Origin: Colwellia sp. 12G3
Lineage (GTDB): Bacteria; Pseudomonadota; Gammaproteobacteria; Enterobacterales; Alteromonadaceae
Length of the DNA stretch: 64,000 bases
NCBI RefSeq assembly: GCF_002836775.1
Contig: NZ_PJAQ01000068.1
Span: 248,001-312,000, forward strand
Direction of reading: 5' to 3'
The notes beneath the pieces are model-generated. The model was not told the DNA's origin and ran no database searches. It worked only from the letters and a program-made list of their open reading frames with translations. Made by a program: the position numbers and the translations under genes. Positions 43,652-53,137 of the stretch are shown piece after piece; positions within the stretch are counted from its first letter, which is position 1, and each line of letters begins with the position of its first letter.

Positions 43652-43680
43652 TTGACGGGGTAAAAGAAAAACAGTTTAAT
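43652..43680 (+). promoter_or_regulatory. Promoter of the tRNA-Phe/tRNA-Thr unit
   Basis: TTGACG (43652-43657), 17-base spacer and TTTAAT (43675-43680), followed by a GC-rich discriminator ACGCCCCGTC, typical of stringently controlled stable RNA promoters. Confidence 0.8.
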
Positions 43681-43730
43681 ACGCCCCGTCTTAACGAGGT
43701 AACGAATTACAGCCAAGTTAGACATGTTTA

Positions 43731-43806
43731 GCCCCGATAGCTCAGTTGGTAGAGCAGAGGATTGAAAATCCTCGTGTCCCTGGTTCAAATCCGGGTCGGG
43801 GCACCA
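43731..43806 (+). tRNA. tRNA-Phe (GAA), copy 2
   Basis: 76 bases with encoded CCA, identical to the copy at 35389-35464. GAA anticodon in the loop GATTGAAAATC. It is followed 112 bases later by tRNA-Thr in the same unit. Confidence 0.98.
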
Positions 43807-43918
43807 TTTTACAGAAGTGGTGCTCAATTATTATTAGCTAATAATATTAAGTAATACTTCGGTGCCAAAAGTATTTAAGTTGTTTAAATAAACTTAAATA
43901 TTGCACACAGCTTTGTGT

Positions 43919-43994
<76 letters not shown>

Positions 43995-44013
43995 TTCCTT
44001 CGTAGGAAGCATC

Positions 44014-44040
44014 AAGCCCTAACATTGTTAGGGCTTTTTT
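44014..44040 (+). terminator. Terminator of the tRNA unit
   Basis: AAGCCCTAAC/GTTAGGGCTT with a 3-base loop, followed by TTTT. It ends the Phe-Thr transcript 20 bases after tRNA-Thr. Confidence 0.9.
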
Positions 44041-44315
44041 GTATCTATCGATTGGTCGAATTCTATAATAGATTTCATTAACACCAATAAAACTACCTAC
44101 CCCACCTATGCTGAACGTTATACGTGATTTAATCCTGTCATATAGCTAAGCTACGGCTTTACAAAAGTAATGATCTCAAAGGTTATGTGTTTAAATTGTA
44201 TACCGTTATCCTTATTGATTTATACGTAATTATTTTTGTCAACAACAACAAAATAATGCGTTTGATGTTTTTTGATTGGCGCTCATACTACATAAAATTT
44301 TATTTTGTTTTTATT

Positions 44316-44462
44316 ATGTTAAACACCACTATTGTTATTGATAACCCAACAGACTGGGAACCCTATTTAAAATCTGAGCAGGTCATAACCTTTGAGCTAT
44401 ACATAATAATTATGAGTGAATTTTTACGAAGAATAGAACAGCGCAAAAATTCAACAAATTAA
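44316..44462 (+). pseudogene. N-terminal remnant of a RimK-like ATP-grasp protein
   Basis: The sequence MLNTTIVIDNPTDWEPYLKS followed by EQVITFELYI resembles the N-terminus of RimK-like ATP-grasp proteins (M-TLIVVD-P-DW---P---VIT---YL). The match lasts about 30 residues, then the frame becomes unrelated and ends after 48 codons. The usual protein is several hundred residues long, so this is a stump, or a short unrelated ORF. An upstream in-frame GTG at 44187 gives no added similarity. Confidence 0.45.
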
Positions 44463-44494
44463 TATAATAGATAAACACTACTTTGGTAATAAAT

Positions 44495-45325
44495 ATGAGC
44501 ACTAATAACATAACACCCACTCCAGAAGAAGCCGTTTCTTTCAGCCACGATAGGTTATCCGTTTACAACCTTTGTGATGATGCTTCTGATGATTTAATCG
44601 CAATTGATAAGTCTATTACTGAACGAGGTGTCCGGTACAGAGATGCCATACAAGTTGTTTTACCAACAGGAGAATATTGGCTCTTTGACTATGGCGTGAT
44701 TGTCTTTTGGGGTGTAGGTGAAGATGAACGTCAAGCGTTAATCAATCGTTTACTTCGCCGCGATAAGAGCAAGTCTCAAAATATAGAAGAACATTTTCGT
44801 TTTACTTTTACAAGTAACATTAAAATAAGTAAAGACACGATCAATTTGCCTGACGAAAATCCCCTCACACGCCTAGCAATCAGCCATGCATTAGCGCAAT
44901 CAATTAAACTAATGGAATATGAACTGAAAGCTCAAAACACTATCGCTGATTATTCTCATTTGCCAGAAGCATTAGCAAAAACAGGTAAAATAGCACTAAA
45001 CCGAAAAGATATTGCGAAAATAAGAGGTACCTTATTTAGTACCAAAAGCGATATTATTTTGCACTATGGATTATTAGATACGCCTGATTTTTTCTGGGAA
45101 TATCCGGAATTTGAAGCCATTTATAATGCCGTTGTTCGTTACTTAGAAATTCATCAACGGGTGGATTTATTGTCTAAAAAATTAGCAACTATTCATGAAT
45201 TATTTGAGATGTTAGCCGATGAACAAAAACACCAACATTCGTCATTTTTAGAGTGGATTATTATTGTACTAATCGCTATCGAAATTGTTATCTATTTTGC
45301 TGAAGAAATAAGGAAAGTAACCTAG
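44495..45325 (+). CDS. DUF155 (RMD1/RMND1-like) membrane protein
   Basis: 276 residues from ATG 44495. The central region (LPTGEYWLFDYGVIVFWGVG, then LLDTPDFFWEYPEFEAIYNA, and YLEIHQRVDLLSKKLATIHE) matches the DUF155 family, which includes the mitochondrial proteins Rmd1 and RMND1. A C-terminal hydrophobic segment, FLEWIIIVLIAIEIVIYF, anchors it. Bacterial members are of unknown function. The family signature is clear. Confidence 0.85.
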   Translation: MSTNNITPTPEEAVSFSHDRLSVYNLCDDASDDLIAIDKSITERGVRYRDAIQVVLPTGEYWLFDYGVIVFWGVGEDERQALINRLLRRDKSKSQNIEEHFRFTFTSNIKISKDTINLPDENPLTRLAISHALAQSIKLMEYELKAQNTIADYSHLPEALAKTGKIALNRKDIAKIRGTLFSTKSDIILHYGLLDTPDFFWEYPEFEAIYNAVVRYLEIHQRVDLLSKKLATIHELFEMLADEQKHQHSSFLEWIIIVLIAIEIVIYFAEEIRKVT

Positions 45326-45419
45326 CTCAATTCATTGTAAATTTTATTCTAAAAAATCATCTTTGGTATCAAATGGCAATGAGTTCAATAGGTTTTATTG
45401 AACTCATTGCTCATTGTAG

Positions 45420-46370
45420 TTACGCCACTTTTTCGCTGCTTTTATTTGCTAATTTATGCTTAACCGTCCACAAATGCATTAACTCTACACCTATTGTTGC
45501 CGCAGCGAGTGCCGTTATTTCACTATTATCATAGCTTGGCGCTACCTCAACTACATCCATACCAACAAGATTTAGGCCTGATAATCCTCTTAAAATTTTA
45601 AGCACTTTATCTGTGGTCATCCCACCACAAACAGGTGTTCCTGTACCTGGTGCATATGCAGGGTCTAAACAGTCAATATCAAAGGTTAGATACACGGGTA
45701 AATCTTTCACTCGCTCGAGTATCTGCTTAGTTATTTCTTCAACAGACATATCATTGGCTTGTGACGCATCAATCACCTCAAAACCATGATTTTTCTTTTT
45801 ATAATTAGTACGGATACCAATTTGTATTGATGAATCTTGATCAATTAGCCCTTCATTAGGCGCATGAAAAAACATAGTGCCGTGGTCATATTGGCTGCCA
45901 TTACTGTACGTATCGGTATGGGCATCAAAGTGCACTAACGCCAATTTTCCAAATTTCTGAGCATAAGCTCTTAACAAAGGTAGGGTAACGAAATGATCAC
46001 CACCAAGCGCTAAAATAGTTTTGTTAGCGGCGAGTAGTTGTGAAGCTGCAGATTCAACTACATCACAAAATTGTGCCGCATCACCACAGCTATAAACTAA
46101 ATCGCCAGCATCAACTATTTTAACATGACGCGTTAAGCTAAACGGCCAAGGAAACCGCTTTCCTTCCCACGCTAAGTTGACTGACGCATGACGAATAGCT
46201 GTAGGTCCCATTCGAGCACCTGAACGGCCTGTTGTCGCCATATCAAAAGGCAGCCCTAATATCACAATGTCCGCATCACTATGAACAGGGTCGGTTGCCA
46301 AAGGCTGCCGCAAAAATGTCATAGCATTGGAATATATTGAATTATCTTCTTGCAGAAAAATATTTTTCAT
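45420..46370 (-). CDS. speB: Agmatinase SpeB
   Basis: 316 residues. It hydrolyses agmatine to putrescine and urea in the ureohydrolase fold with two manganese ions. Metal motifs [21 protein letters not shown] and [19 protein letters not shown] are complete. It starts 12 bases after the speA stop, with TAGGAAAG as ribosome site, so the two enzymes form the arginine-to-putrescine operon. Confidence 0.97.
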   Translation of the reverse strand: MKNIFLQEDNSIYSNAMTFLRQPLATDPVHSDADIVILGLPFDMATTGRSGARMGPTAIRHASVNLAWEGKRFPWPFSLTRHVKIVDAGDLVYSCGDAAQFCDVVESAASQLLAANKTILALGGDHFVTLPLLRAYAQKFGKLALVHFDAHTDTYSNGSQYDHGTMFFHAPNEGLIDQDSSIQIGIRTNYKKKNHGFEVIDASQANDMSVEEITKQILERVKDLPVYLTFDIDCLDPAYAPGTGTPVCGGMTTDKVLKILRGLSGLNLVGMDVVEVAPSYDNSEITALAAATIGVELMHLWTVKHKLANKSSEKVA

Positions 46371-46382
46371 CTTGCTTTCCTA

Positions 46383-48296
46383 CTAAAAGTCTTCTAAATA
46401 AGTGTAACCACTGAGCCCTGCGGCTAGCTCCGCGTATATCTCTTTTCGTTCGCCTTCAGGCAACTTAGCATTCACTAAATATTTATACGTATTTTTGAAT
46501 TCTTCAGCATCCAAATGTACATAATTGAGCATATCTTCAACCGTATCACCTTCATTCATTTCAACAATATCGATTTCACCACTTTCATCCAACGACACCA
46601 CGGCACTATGCGTATCCCCAAATAGGTTATGCATATCGCCCAATATTTCTTGGTAAGCACCAACGAGGAAAAAACCTAGATAATAGGGTTCATCTTGTCG
46701 CCACTCAGGCACCAACAAGGTGCTTTCTATACCTTGACCGTCAACATATTGATCAATAGTACCGTCCGAATCACAAGTAATATCAAGTAAAATAGCGCGT
46801 TTTTTGTCTTTGCTATCTAATCGATTTAATGGCAACACCGGAAAAACCTGATCGATTCCCCACGCATCAGGTAAAGACTGAAATAAGGAGAAATTAACGA
46901 AGTACTTAGCCGCTAACTTTTCCATTAAATCGTCTACTATAGGCCGATGAAAGCGGTTTTTGACATCCATTAACTGGTTCAATTCATAACAAATACGTAA
47001 ATTAATTTGCTCCGCCCATGCTCGTTGAGACAAATTGACGAGTCCTAACGCAAATTGATGATGTACTTCACTGAGATCATTTTGAGTATCATGATAAATT
47101 TCGATTAACGCTCTATCATCAACCCCTTCACGTAACTGTTGCAATGACCTCCACATGTTATTCAGTAATATATTATCGTTACTGTCTAGTGGTGCTAATT
47201 GCTCAGGCGTGTAGCTTTCCGCGCCAATCACATTGGAAATTAATACTGCGTGATGGGCTGTTAGAGAACGGCCAGACTCAGAAATGATCATTGGCATTGG
47301 CTGCTCATATGTCTTACAAATATCACCAATGGTATAGACGATGTTATTCGCGTATTCGGCTAAGCTATAATTCATAGAATTATGAGACTGGCTGCGCGTG
47401 CCATCATAATCAACGGCTAAGCCCCCCCCAACGTCCATACACGTTATATTTGCACCAAGTTGGCGTAACTCGCAATAAAATCTGGCTGCTTCACTGACGC
47501 CTAACCTCACATCTCTGATGTTGGCAATTTGTGACCCCAGATGAAAATGTACCAAGATCAAGGTATGTAACTTGTCTTCTTTTTTTAAAACGTCAATGAC
47601 TTTAATAATTTGTGAGGCTGATAAACCAAATTTCGATTTTTCACCACCACTTGCTTGCCACTTACCTTTCCCTTGTGAAGCCAGGCGAACACGGATGCCA
47701 AGCCTAGGCTCAACATTTAGCTTTTTCGCTTCGGCTAAAACCATTTCAAGTTCAGACATTTTTTCTAAAACGATATGAACTTTGTGTCCTAGTTTTTCAC
47801 CGATCAACGCTAAACGAACATATTCTCTGTCTTTATAACCATTACAAACAATCACTGACGACACTTTGTCAGCTAGTGCCAAAACGGCAAGTAATTCAGC
47901 CTTGCTACCCGCTTCTAAACCCAGCTGCTGTACTTCTTTATTAAACTGACTCGCCAGTATTTCATTCACAACCTCTCGTTGTTGATTTACTTTGATCGGA
48001 TAAACCAACAAGTACTTTTCATCATAGCCATATTGTTCAATGGCACTATTAAACGCTTCACACAAGCTATTAACTCGATGGTGAAGTATTTGAGGGAAAC
48101 GTACTAAAATAGGCAAGGACAAGCCTTTTTCTGCTATTTTTTCGACAATAGTGCTTAAATTTACCGTCAGCTGAGGGTTATCATGGACAGGAGCTACATA
48201 AACATCACCACCGTCATTAATACCATAATACCCTTGACTCCAATGGCGTACGTTATAACAGGCTCTAACATCGTCGAGTGAGGAGATTTCTTTCAT
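46383..48296 (-). CDS. speA: Biosynthetic arginine decarboxylase SpeA
   Basis: 637 residues from ATG 48296, which has AAAGGA 7 bases upstream; an upstream start would add 17 unrelated residues. It makes agmatine from arginine with PLP. The PLP lysine lies in [14 protein letters not shown], and the barrel motifs [10 protein letters not shown] and [14 protein letters not shown] plus the C-terminal [14 protein letters not shown] are all present. SpeB is directly downstream. No sign of decay. Confidence 0.97.
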   Translation of the reverse strand: MKEISSLDDVRACYNVRHWSQGYYGINDGGDVYVAPVHDNPQLTVNLSTIVEKIAEKGLSLPILVRFPQILHHRVNSLCEAFNSAIEQYGYDEKYLLVYPIKVNQQREVVNEILASQFNKEVQQLGLEAGSKAELLAVLALADKVSSVIVCNGYKDREYVRLALIGEKLGHKVHIVLEKMSELEMVLAEAKKLNVEPRLGIRVRLASQGKGKWQASGGEKSKFGLSASQIIKVIDVLKKEDKLHTLILVHFHLGSQIANIRDVRLGVSEAARFYCELRQLGANITCMDVGGGLAVDYDGTRSQSHNSMNYSLAEYANNIVYTIGDICKTYEQPMPMIISESGRSLTAHHAVLISNVIGAESYTPEQLAPLDSNDNILLNNMWRSLQQLREGVDDRALIEIYHDTQNDLSEVHHQFALGLVNLSQRAWAEQINLRICYELNQLMDVKNRFHRPIVDDLMEKLAAKYFVNFSLFQSLPDAWGIDQVFPVLPLNRLDSKDKKRAILLDITCDSDGTIDQYVDGQGIESTLLVPEWRQDEPYYLGFFLVGAYQEILGDMHNLFGDTHSAVVSLDESGEIDIVEMNEGDTVEDMLNYVHLDAEEFKNTYKYLVNAKLPEGERKEIYAELAAGLSGYTYLEDF

Positions 48297-48988
48297 TTTC
48301 TTTCCTTTGGCTGTAGAGGTTGCATTCAGTGCGAATACAGCACCCACCTAATTAAGCGTATTAGAGTAAAGTCGCGCTTCAAAGTCCAACAAATAAAAAA
48401 TGACTAGACGATAAAATATTTTGCACAGCCAATCTACCTTGATGTGCATTTAAAGGCGTTACTCGATTCAAAATAGCTTAGCCAGGATAAATATATGAAT
48501 ATTACACCCTCTAAACTTGAAAGCGCTGGAGATGGGGACCTTGGTATTAAAGAGTTTCAACCTAAGTATTAATGCGCTATTTAAATTATTAGCTCAAAAA
48601 CTCGTAGGGCTAATATTCTATTTAAATCTGTTATTCATGAGGTTAGATCACACAAGTAGTAGTTTCATTAATACCACGTAGCTGCCTTGTAATCAGTAGA
48701 TCGCCAGTTAGATTTCGGCACTCGGCACTATTCATTCCAAAGGAAGAAACGAAACATTAATAGCAATGTTAAGTTTTTTTTTCGCCCCCAGAAAAGTAAA
48801 ATGAGTTACTGATTGAATCAGTAACTCATGCAAGCCAAGTCATTCCATTAAGTTAGCCCACTTGTGCTGGTTAAAATATCCCAAAGCGGCGCTGCTCTCA
48901 ATCTCCATCTATTGGCCAATAAAACAATCTATCCTTGAATTATTTTGCTGCCCACAACAAGATCACAAGCTTAATGGAATTGGTATTC
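48297..48988. other. Intergenic region upstream of speA, with a tRNA relic
   Basis: The 690 bases hold the speA promoter area and a 50-base tRNA-Thr fragment (48681-48730) followed by an imperfect hairpin and T-run at 48749-48781. A short rightward frame at 48495 (25 codons) is probably chance. Nothing else is clear. Confidence 0.5.
48681..48730 (+). pseudogene. tRNA-Thr 3'-half relic
   Basis: CTTGTAATCAGTAG followed by TCGCCAGTTAGATTTCGGCA is the anticodon-to-acceptor half of tRNA-Thr at 43919 with a few substitutions. The D-arm half is absent. Flanking bases also echo those after the intact tRNA, so a duplicated piece has decayed. Confidence 0.75.
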
Positions 48989-50326
48989 CTATTGCTGAAA
49001 TCTATAAACAGAGCCTAAATTCAAAAGTTGGGTAAGCTCATCTAACGCAAATCTTGATTCAATCAATAATTGCGGATCCCTTAAATCATCAATAATTAAT
49101 TTGTCACGGTAATGTTTATTAACCCATTCAACTAGTTGCTCATAAAGAGTGTTTGTCATTATACATGAGGAATTCACTGCGCATAATTCCTGCTCTGTCA
49201 GCGCTACTCTCAATCTTAAACATGCAGGACCACCACCATTTTTCATACTTTCGTTAACATCAAAAAAATGAATGTTATTTATAGGGTTATTGGCAGCAAT
49301 TAAAGTCTGTAAATAATCATACACTCTAGTATTCTCGCGGCAATGCATAGGCGCAATAATGGCCATGGAGCCATCTTGTAGCGTGATTATTTGAGTATTA
49401 AATAAGTATGTACTCACAGCATCTTTTATCGAAACTTGCTCTGTAGAGACTTCAATCAAATGAAGATTGTCACCCTTAAATTTATCTACAACTTCGGCTT
49501 TAAAGGAAGCATTATTTAAATACGCTTGTTCATGATAAAAGAGTACATTCTGGTTACCCACTGAAATAACATCATTATGAAAAACACCTTGATCAATCAC
49601 ATCAGGGTTTTGTTGAACAAAAATAGCGTTGTTATCAGTTATTCCATGCAATCTTGCTATCGCCTGACTTGCTTCAAAGGTTTGTCTTGCTGGATATTTC
49701 TGTGGTCTAGGTTTATTTTTATCAAAAGCGTAACGACCAAAAGTAAAAATTTCTACTCCTCTTTCTCCATAGTCTGCACATAGTCGCGTATGGTTCGCTG
49801 CACCTTCATCACCAAAGTGTTCATTGTCATTCAAATGTTGATGATGCTGAAAATACCTTTCATCACAAAAGATAGCTTTAAGTATATTGCTAGTGGTCTT
49901 AGGCTCTAAGGAACGATGAAATTTATTCGCTAAATTCGCCGCTGTAAAATGAACTTTATTGTTTGATGTATCTGCCGAAGGAGATACGGTTGCCGCATTA
50001 GCCGTCCACATAGTTGAGGCAGAACAGCAAGATGCTAGTAGCGTAGGTGATGCTTTGTATGCTGCAGACAATATTTGTGCATCACTCCCATGAAAGCCTA
50101 ACCTTTTTAATGTATAAATGTCCGGCCGCTCTTGCGGAGCGAATACGCCCTGACTTAATCCTAAATCACAGAGAGATTTCATTTTTTTAAGGCCCTGCAA
50201 AGCAGCGTTTTTAGGGCTTGAAGTGTTCTTAGCACTTGAAACTGAAGCTACATTTCCCTCAGATAGCCCCGCGTAGTTATGTGTAGGACCAACCAACCCA
50301 TCAAAGTTCACTTCAATATTTTTCAT
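48989..50326 (-). CDS. astB: N-succinylarginine dihydrolase AstB
   Basis: 445 residues. It converts N2-succinylarginine to succinylornithine, ammonia and CO2 in the AST arginine catabolic pathway. [15 protein letters not shown] at the start, [10 protein letters not shown] (Glu), [11 protein letters not shown] (His) and [11 protein letters not shown] (Cys) hold the amidinotransferase-fold catalytic residues. The other ast genes are not in the window. With speAB nearby, two routes of arginine use adjoin. Confidence 0.96.
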   Translation of the reverse strand: MKNIEVNFDGLVGPTHNYAGLSEGNVASVSSAKNTSSPKNAALQGLKKMKSLCDLGLSQGVFAPQERPDIYTLKRLGFHGSDAQILSAAYKASPTLLASCCSASTMWTANAATVSPSADTSNNKVHFTAANLANKFHRSLEPKTTSNILKAIFCDERYFQHHQHLNDNEHFGDEGAANHTRLCADYGERGVEIFTFGRYAFDKNKPRPQKYPARQTFEASQAIARLHGITDNNAIFVQQNPDVIDQGVFHNDVISVGNQNVLFYHEQAYLNNASFKAEVVDKFKGDNLHLIEVSTEQVSIKDAVSTYLFNTQIITLQDGSMAIIAPMHCRENTRVYDYLQTLIAANNPINNIHFFDVNESMKNGGGPACLRLRVALTEQELCAVNSSCIMTNTLYEQLVEWVNKHYRDKLIIDDLRDPQLLIESRFALDELTQLLNLGSVYRFQQ

Positions 50327-50589
50327 TTACAGCTCAATATTTTGATAATATATATACAATAAGCAAAATATAAGCCGTTATAATTAACGAACAACATATC
50401 AATAACTTAAATGCATCTATAAGCTTTTGCAGTTGATCTCGCATCATATTTAATGCACTAAAATACCCATAGGAGACTATTTTAGTGCATTAAATATCGA
50501 GTGAAAATATAGGCCCTTATTTATCTATATTTTACGCTTGCATAACCGTTTATACTTTATTGTTCTTACTCCCTTATATGGATTCTTCT

Positions 50590-51600
50590 ATGATTGATTT
50601 TCGCTCTGACACAGTAACTAGACCTTGTTCAAAAATGCGTGATGCAATGGCTCAGGCTGAAGTCGGTGATGATGTTTATGGTGACGACCCAACGGTAAAT
50701 GAATTAGAGCAATGGTCAGCGAAGCGTCATGGCTTTGAAGCGGCACTATTTTGTAGCTCAGGTACCCAAGCAAATTTATTAGCTCTTATGGCGCATTGTG
50801 AGCGTGGTGACGAGTATTTATGTGGGCAACAAGCCCATAATTACAAATTTGAAGGGGGTGGTGCTGCGGTGCTTGGCTCGATTCAGCCACAACCCATAGA
50901 AAATGAAAAAGATGGCACTATTAGCTTAACTAAGCTTGAACAAGCAATTAAGCCAGATGATTCTCATTTTGCCCGCACAACACTTGTCAGTATTGAAAAT
51001 ACCATTAATGGCAAAGTACTACCGTTAAGCTATTTGGCAGAACTTCGAACCTTTGTTAACAAACATCAATTAAGTTTACATTTAGACGGGGCGCGAGTTT
51101 ATAACGCCGCGACGGCATTAGACGTCGACATCACTGAAATAGCACAACATTTTGACACTATGTCTGTATGCTTATCTAAAGGTTTAGGAGCACCTATTGG
51201 CTCATTGTTGTTAGGTCCTACCGATTTAATAGTCAAGGCTCGTCGCTGGAGAAAAGTGCTCGGTGGTGGAATGCGTCAAGCTGGTATTCTTTGCGCTGCA
51301 GCGAAAATCGCCTTAACCCAAAACGTCGATAAACTTAAAATTGACCACGAGAATGCCCAGTATCTAGCGCATCAGCTTAATAGTATTGCAGGCTTTGATG
51401 TTAACGTTGAGCAGGTAAGTACCAACATGGTATTTGTTAAGGTCGATAAATCTATCGATATTTATGCCGCAGCTACAGCGCTAAAAGCACAAGATATTAT
51501 CATATCACCGAGTGAACATATGCGTTTGGTGACCCATTTAGATATTAGTAAAACAGATATCGATAGCTTTATTACAGCATTAAAGGCGGTGCTAATTTAA
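50590..51600 (+). CDS. ltaE: Low-specificity L-threonine aldolase
   Basis: 336 residues from ATG 50590 (MIDFRSDTVTRP matches the usual LtaE start); ATG 50578 would add four residues. It cleaves L-threonine and allo-threonine to glycine and acetaldehyde. The PLP lysine is in VCLSKGLGAPIGS, with SGTQANLLALMAH and HLDGARVYNAA as cofactor-binding motifs. Monocistronic, divergent from astB. Confidence 0.94.
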   Translation: MIDFRSDTVTRPCSKMRDAMAQAEVGDDVYGDDPTVNELEQWSAKRHGFEAALFCSSGTQANLLALMAHCERGDEYLCGQQAHNYKFEGGGAAVLGSIQPQPIENEKDGTISLTKLEQAIKPDDSHFARTTLVSIENTINGKVLPLSYLAELRTFVNKHQLSLHLDGARVYNAATALDVDITEIAQHFDTMSVCLSKGLGAPIGSLLLGPTDLIVKARRWRKVLGGGMRQAGILCAAAKIALTQNVDKLKIDHENAQYLAHQLNSIAGFDVNVEQVSTNMVFVKVDKSIDIYAAATALKAQDIIISPSEHMRLVTHLDISKTDIDSFITALKAVLI

Positions 51601-51824
51601 TTCTATCTCCAATGCTTTATTTCGATCACCTAACTGCCCCTAGTTGCCCGTATTACTGAAAAGATGCTAAAGCTAGGGTCAAGTTATACAGAATGTAATC
51701 ATTGCATCAACTAGTCCTGTATTTATCTACCGTTTAATCATTAACATAAATCTACTCATAATTAGATTATTTGAAACCATTATCTATACTCGATATATCA
51801 AATTAATTACATACGATAAATCAA

Positions 51825-53087
51825 ATGGATAAGTCTCGTAGAAATGCAATTAAGAAAATAGCACTTAGCGGTGTCGCTGGGATAGCGATTGCAAAAGCAC
51901 CCTATGTATTTGCACGCAATAAAGTGACCTTACGAATATTAGGCACCCATGTAACGTTGCAAGAAGAACTAAGACAAAAAGCCATGGAAGATCTTGGTAT
52001 TCACTTGATTTTTGAACCTAAAGGTAGCGCTGCCGTTTTACAAAAAGCGTCAATGTTCCCGCAATCGTTTGACTTATATGAACAATGGTCAAATAGCATT
52101 AACGTACTATGGCGTTCTGGCGCTATCCAAGGCATCGATAAACGAAGAATTACCCATTGGGATGAAATAAATGACTTAACCAAAACAGGTAAAATCACCC
52201 CCTCCGCAAGAATCGGGGATGGCGATGCTCCTTACAAATTATTGCATATCCAAAAAAACAATCAATTAGGCGAAAACCACACTAATGATATAAGTTTTTT
52301 ACCTTACGTTCACAATGTTGACTCCTTTGGTTACAACACTGATGTTATTAAAAAAGGTATACCTTACGAAACTGAAAGTTGGGGCTGGCTATTAGACGAA
52401 AAATACAGTGGTCGTGTCGGCATTATAAATGCTCCAACCATTGGTCTTTTTGATCTAGCGCTTGCAGCGCAAGCGAACAACCTCATGTCCTTTGAAAATA
52501 TTGGGGCAATGACAAAGTTAGAATTAGATCAGTTGTTTGGCATACTCATTGGTTTAAAACAATCTGGTCACTTCAGTGGTTTATGGACGTCTGTGCCTGA
52601 ATCGGTTCAATATATGAAATCTGGCCGAGTGGTGATAGAAAGTATGTTCTCTCCTGCCGTATCGTCGCTTAATGGTATGAATGTCCCGGTGACTTACGCT
52701 GCACCTAAAGAGGGCTATCGTGGCTGGCACGGTGTTATGTGCTTATCCAAAGCGACAACAGGAAAAGTAAAAGATGCTGCATATGACTACATGAATTGGT
52801 GGCTGTCGGGCTGGCCAGGTGCCTATATTGCAAGACAGGGATATTATATTTCCAACCCGCAACGTGCTTCTCGTTATTTATCCTCACAAGAATGGGATTA
52901 TTGGTATAACGGCAAGCCAGCTGCAGCAGATTTTAAAGGGACTGATAATAAAATATCTGTCTATAAAGGTGATATTCGCTCAGGCGGAAGTTACCAGAAA
53001 AGGTTTAGCAATGTTGCTGTCTGGAATACCGTTATGCCTACCTATGATTATAGTATTCAAAAGTGGTATGAATTCGTCAACGCTTAA
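51825..53087 (+). CDS. Tat-exported ABC-type solute-binding protein
   Basis: 420 residues. The N-terminus has a twin-arginine motif, KSRRNAIKKIALSGVAGIAI, for Tat export. The mature part is a two-lobe periplasmic binding protein of the spermidine/putrescine-like kind (VDSFGYNTDVIKKGI, then GWLLDEKYSGRVGIINAPTI, and GYRGWHGVMCL). No permease or ATPase gene is beside it. The next gene is a membrane hybrid histidine kinase 50 bases on, so it probably feeds a ligand signal to that sensor instead of transporting. The ligand is unknown. Confidence 0.85.
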   Translation: MDKSRRNAIKKIALSGVAGIAIAKAPYVFARNKVTLRILGTHVTLQEELRQKAMEDLGIHLIFEPKGSAAVLQKASMFPQSFDLYEQWSNSINVLWRSGAIQGIDKRRITHWDEINDLTKTGKITPSARIGDGDAPYKLLHIQKNNQLGENHTNDISFLPYVHNVDSFGYNTDVIKKGIPYETESWGWLLDEKYSGRVGIINAPTIGLFDLALAAQANNLMSFENIGAMTKLELDQLFGILIGLKQSGHFSGLWTSVPESVQYMKSGRVVIESMFSPAVSSLNGMNVPVTYAAPKEGYRGWHGVMCLSKATTGKVKDAAYDYMNWWLSGWPGAYIARQGYYISNPQRASRYLSSQEWDYWYNGKPAAADFKGTDNKISVYKGDIRSGGSYQKRFSNVAVWNTVMPTYDYSIQKWYEFVNA

Positions 53088-53137
53088 AAATTACGTTTCA
53101 ATAAATTGTCATGAGAATAAAGCTAATGGTGCCATAA

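Noticed and set aside
43627..43827. 66-codon leftward frame across tRNA-Phe
   Set aside because: It translates the tRNA complement and flanks; the same peptide arises from the other tRNA-Phe copy at 35275-35490.
48495..48572. 25-codon rightward frame upstream of speA
   Set aside because: Short, with no link to neighbouring genes; coding not supported.
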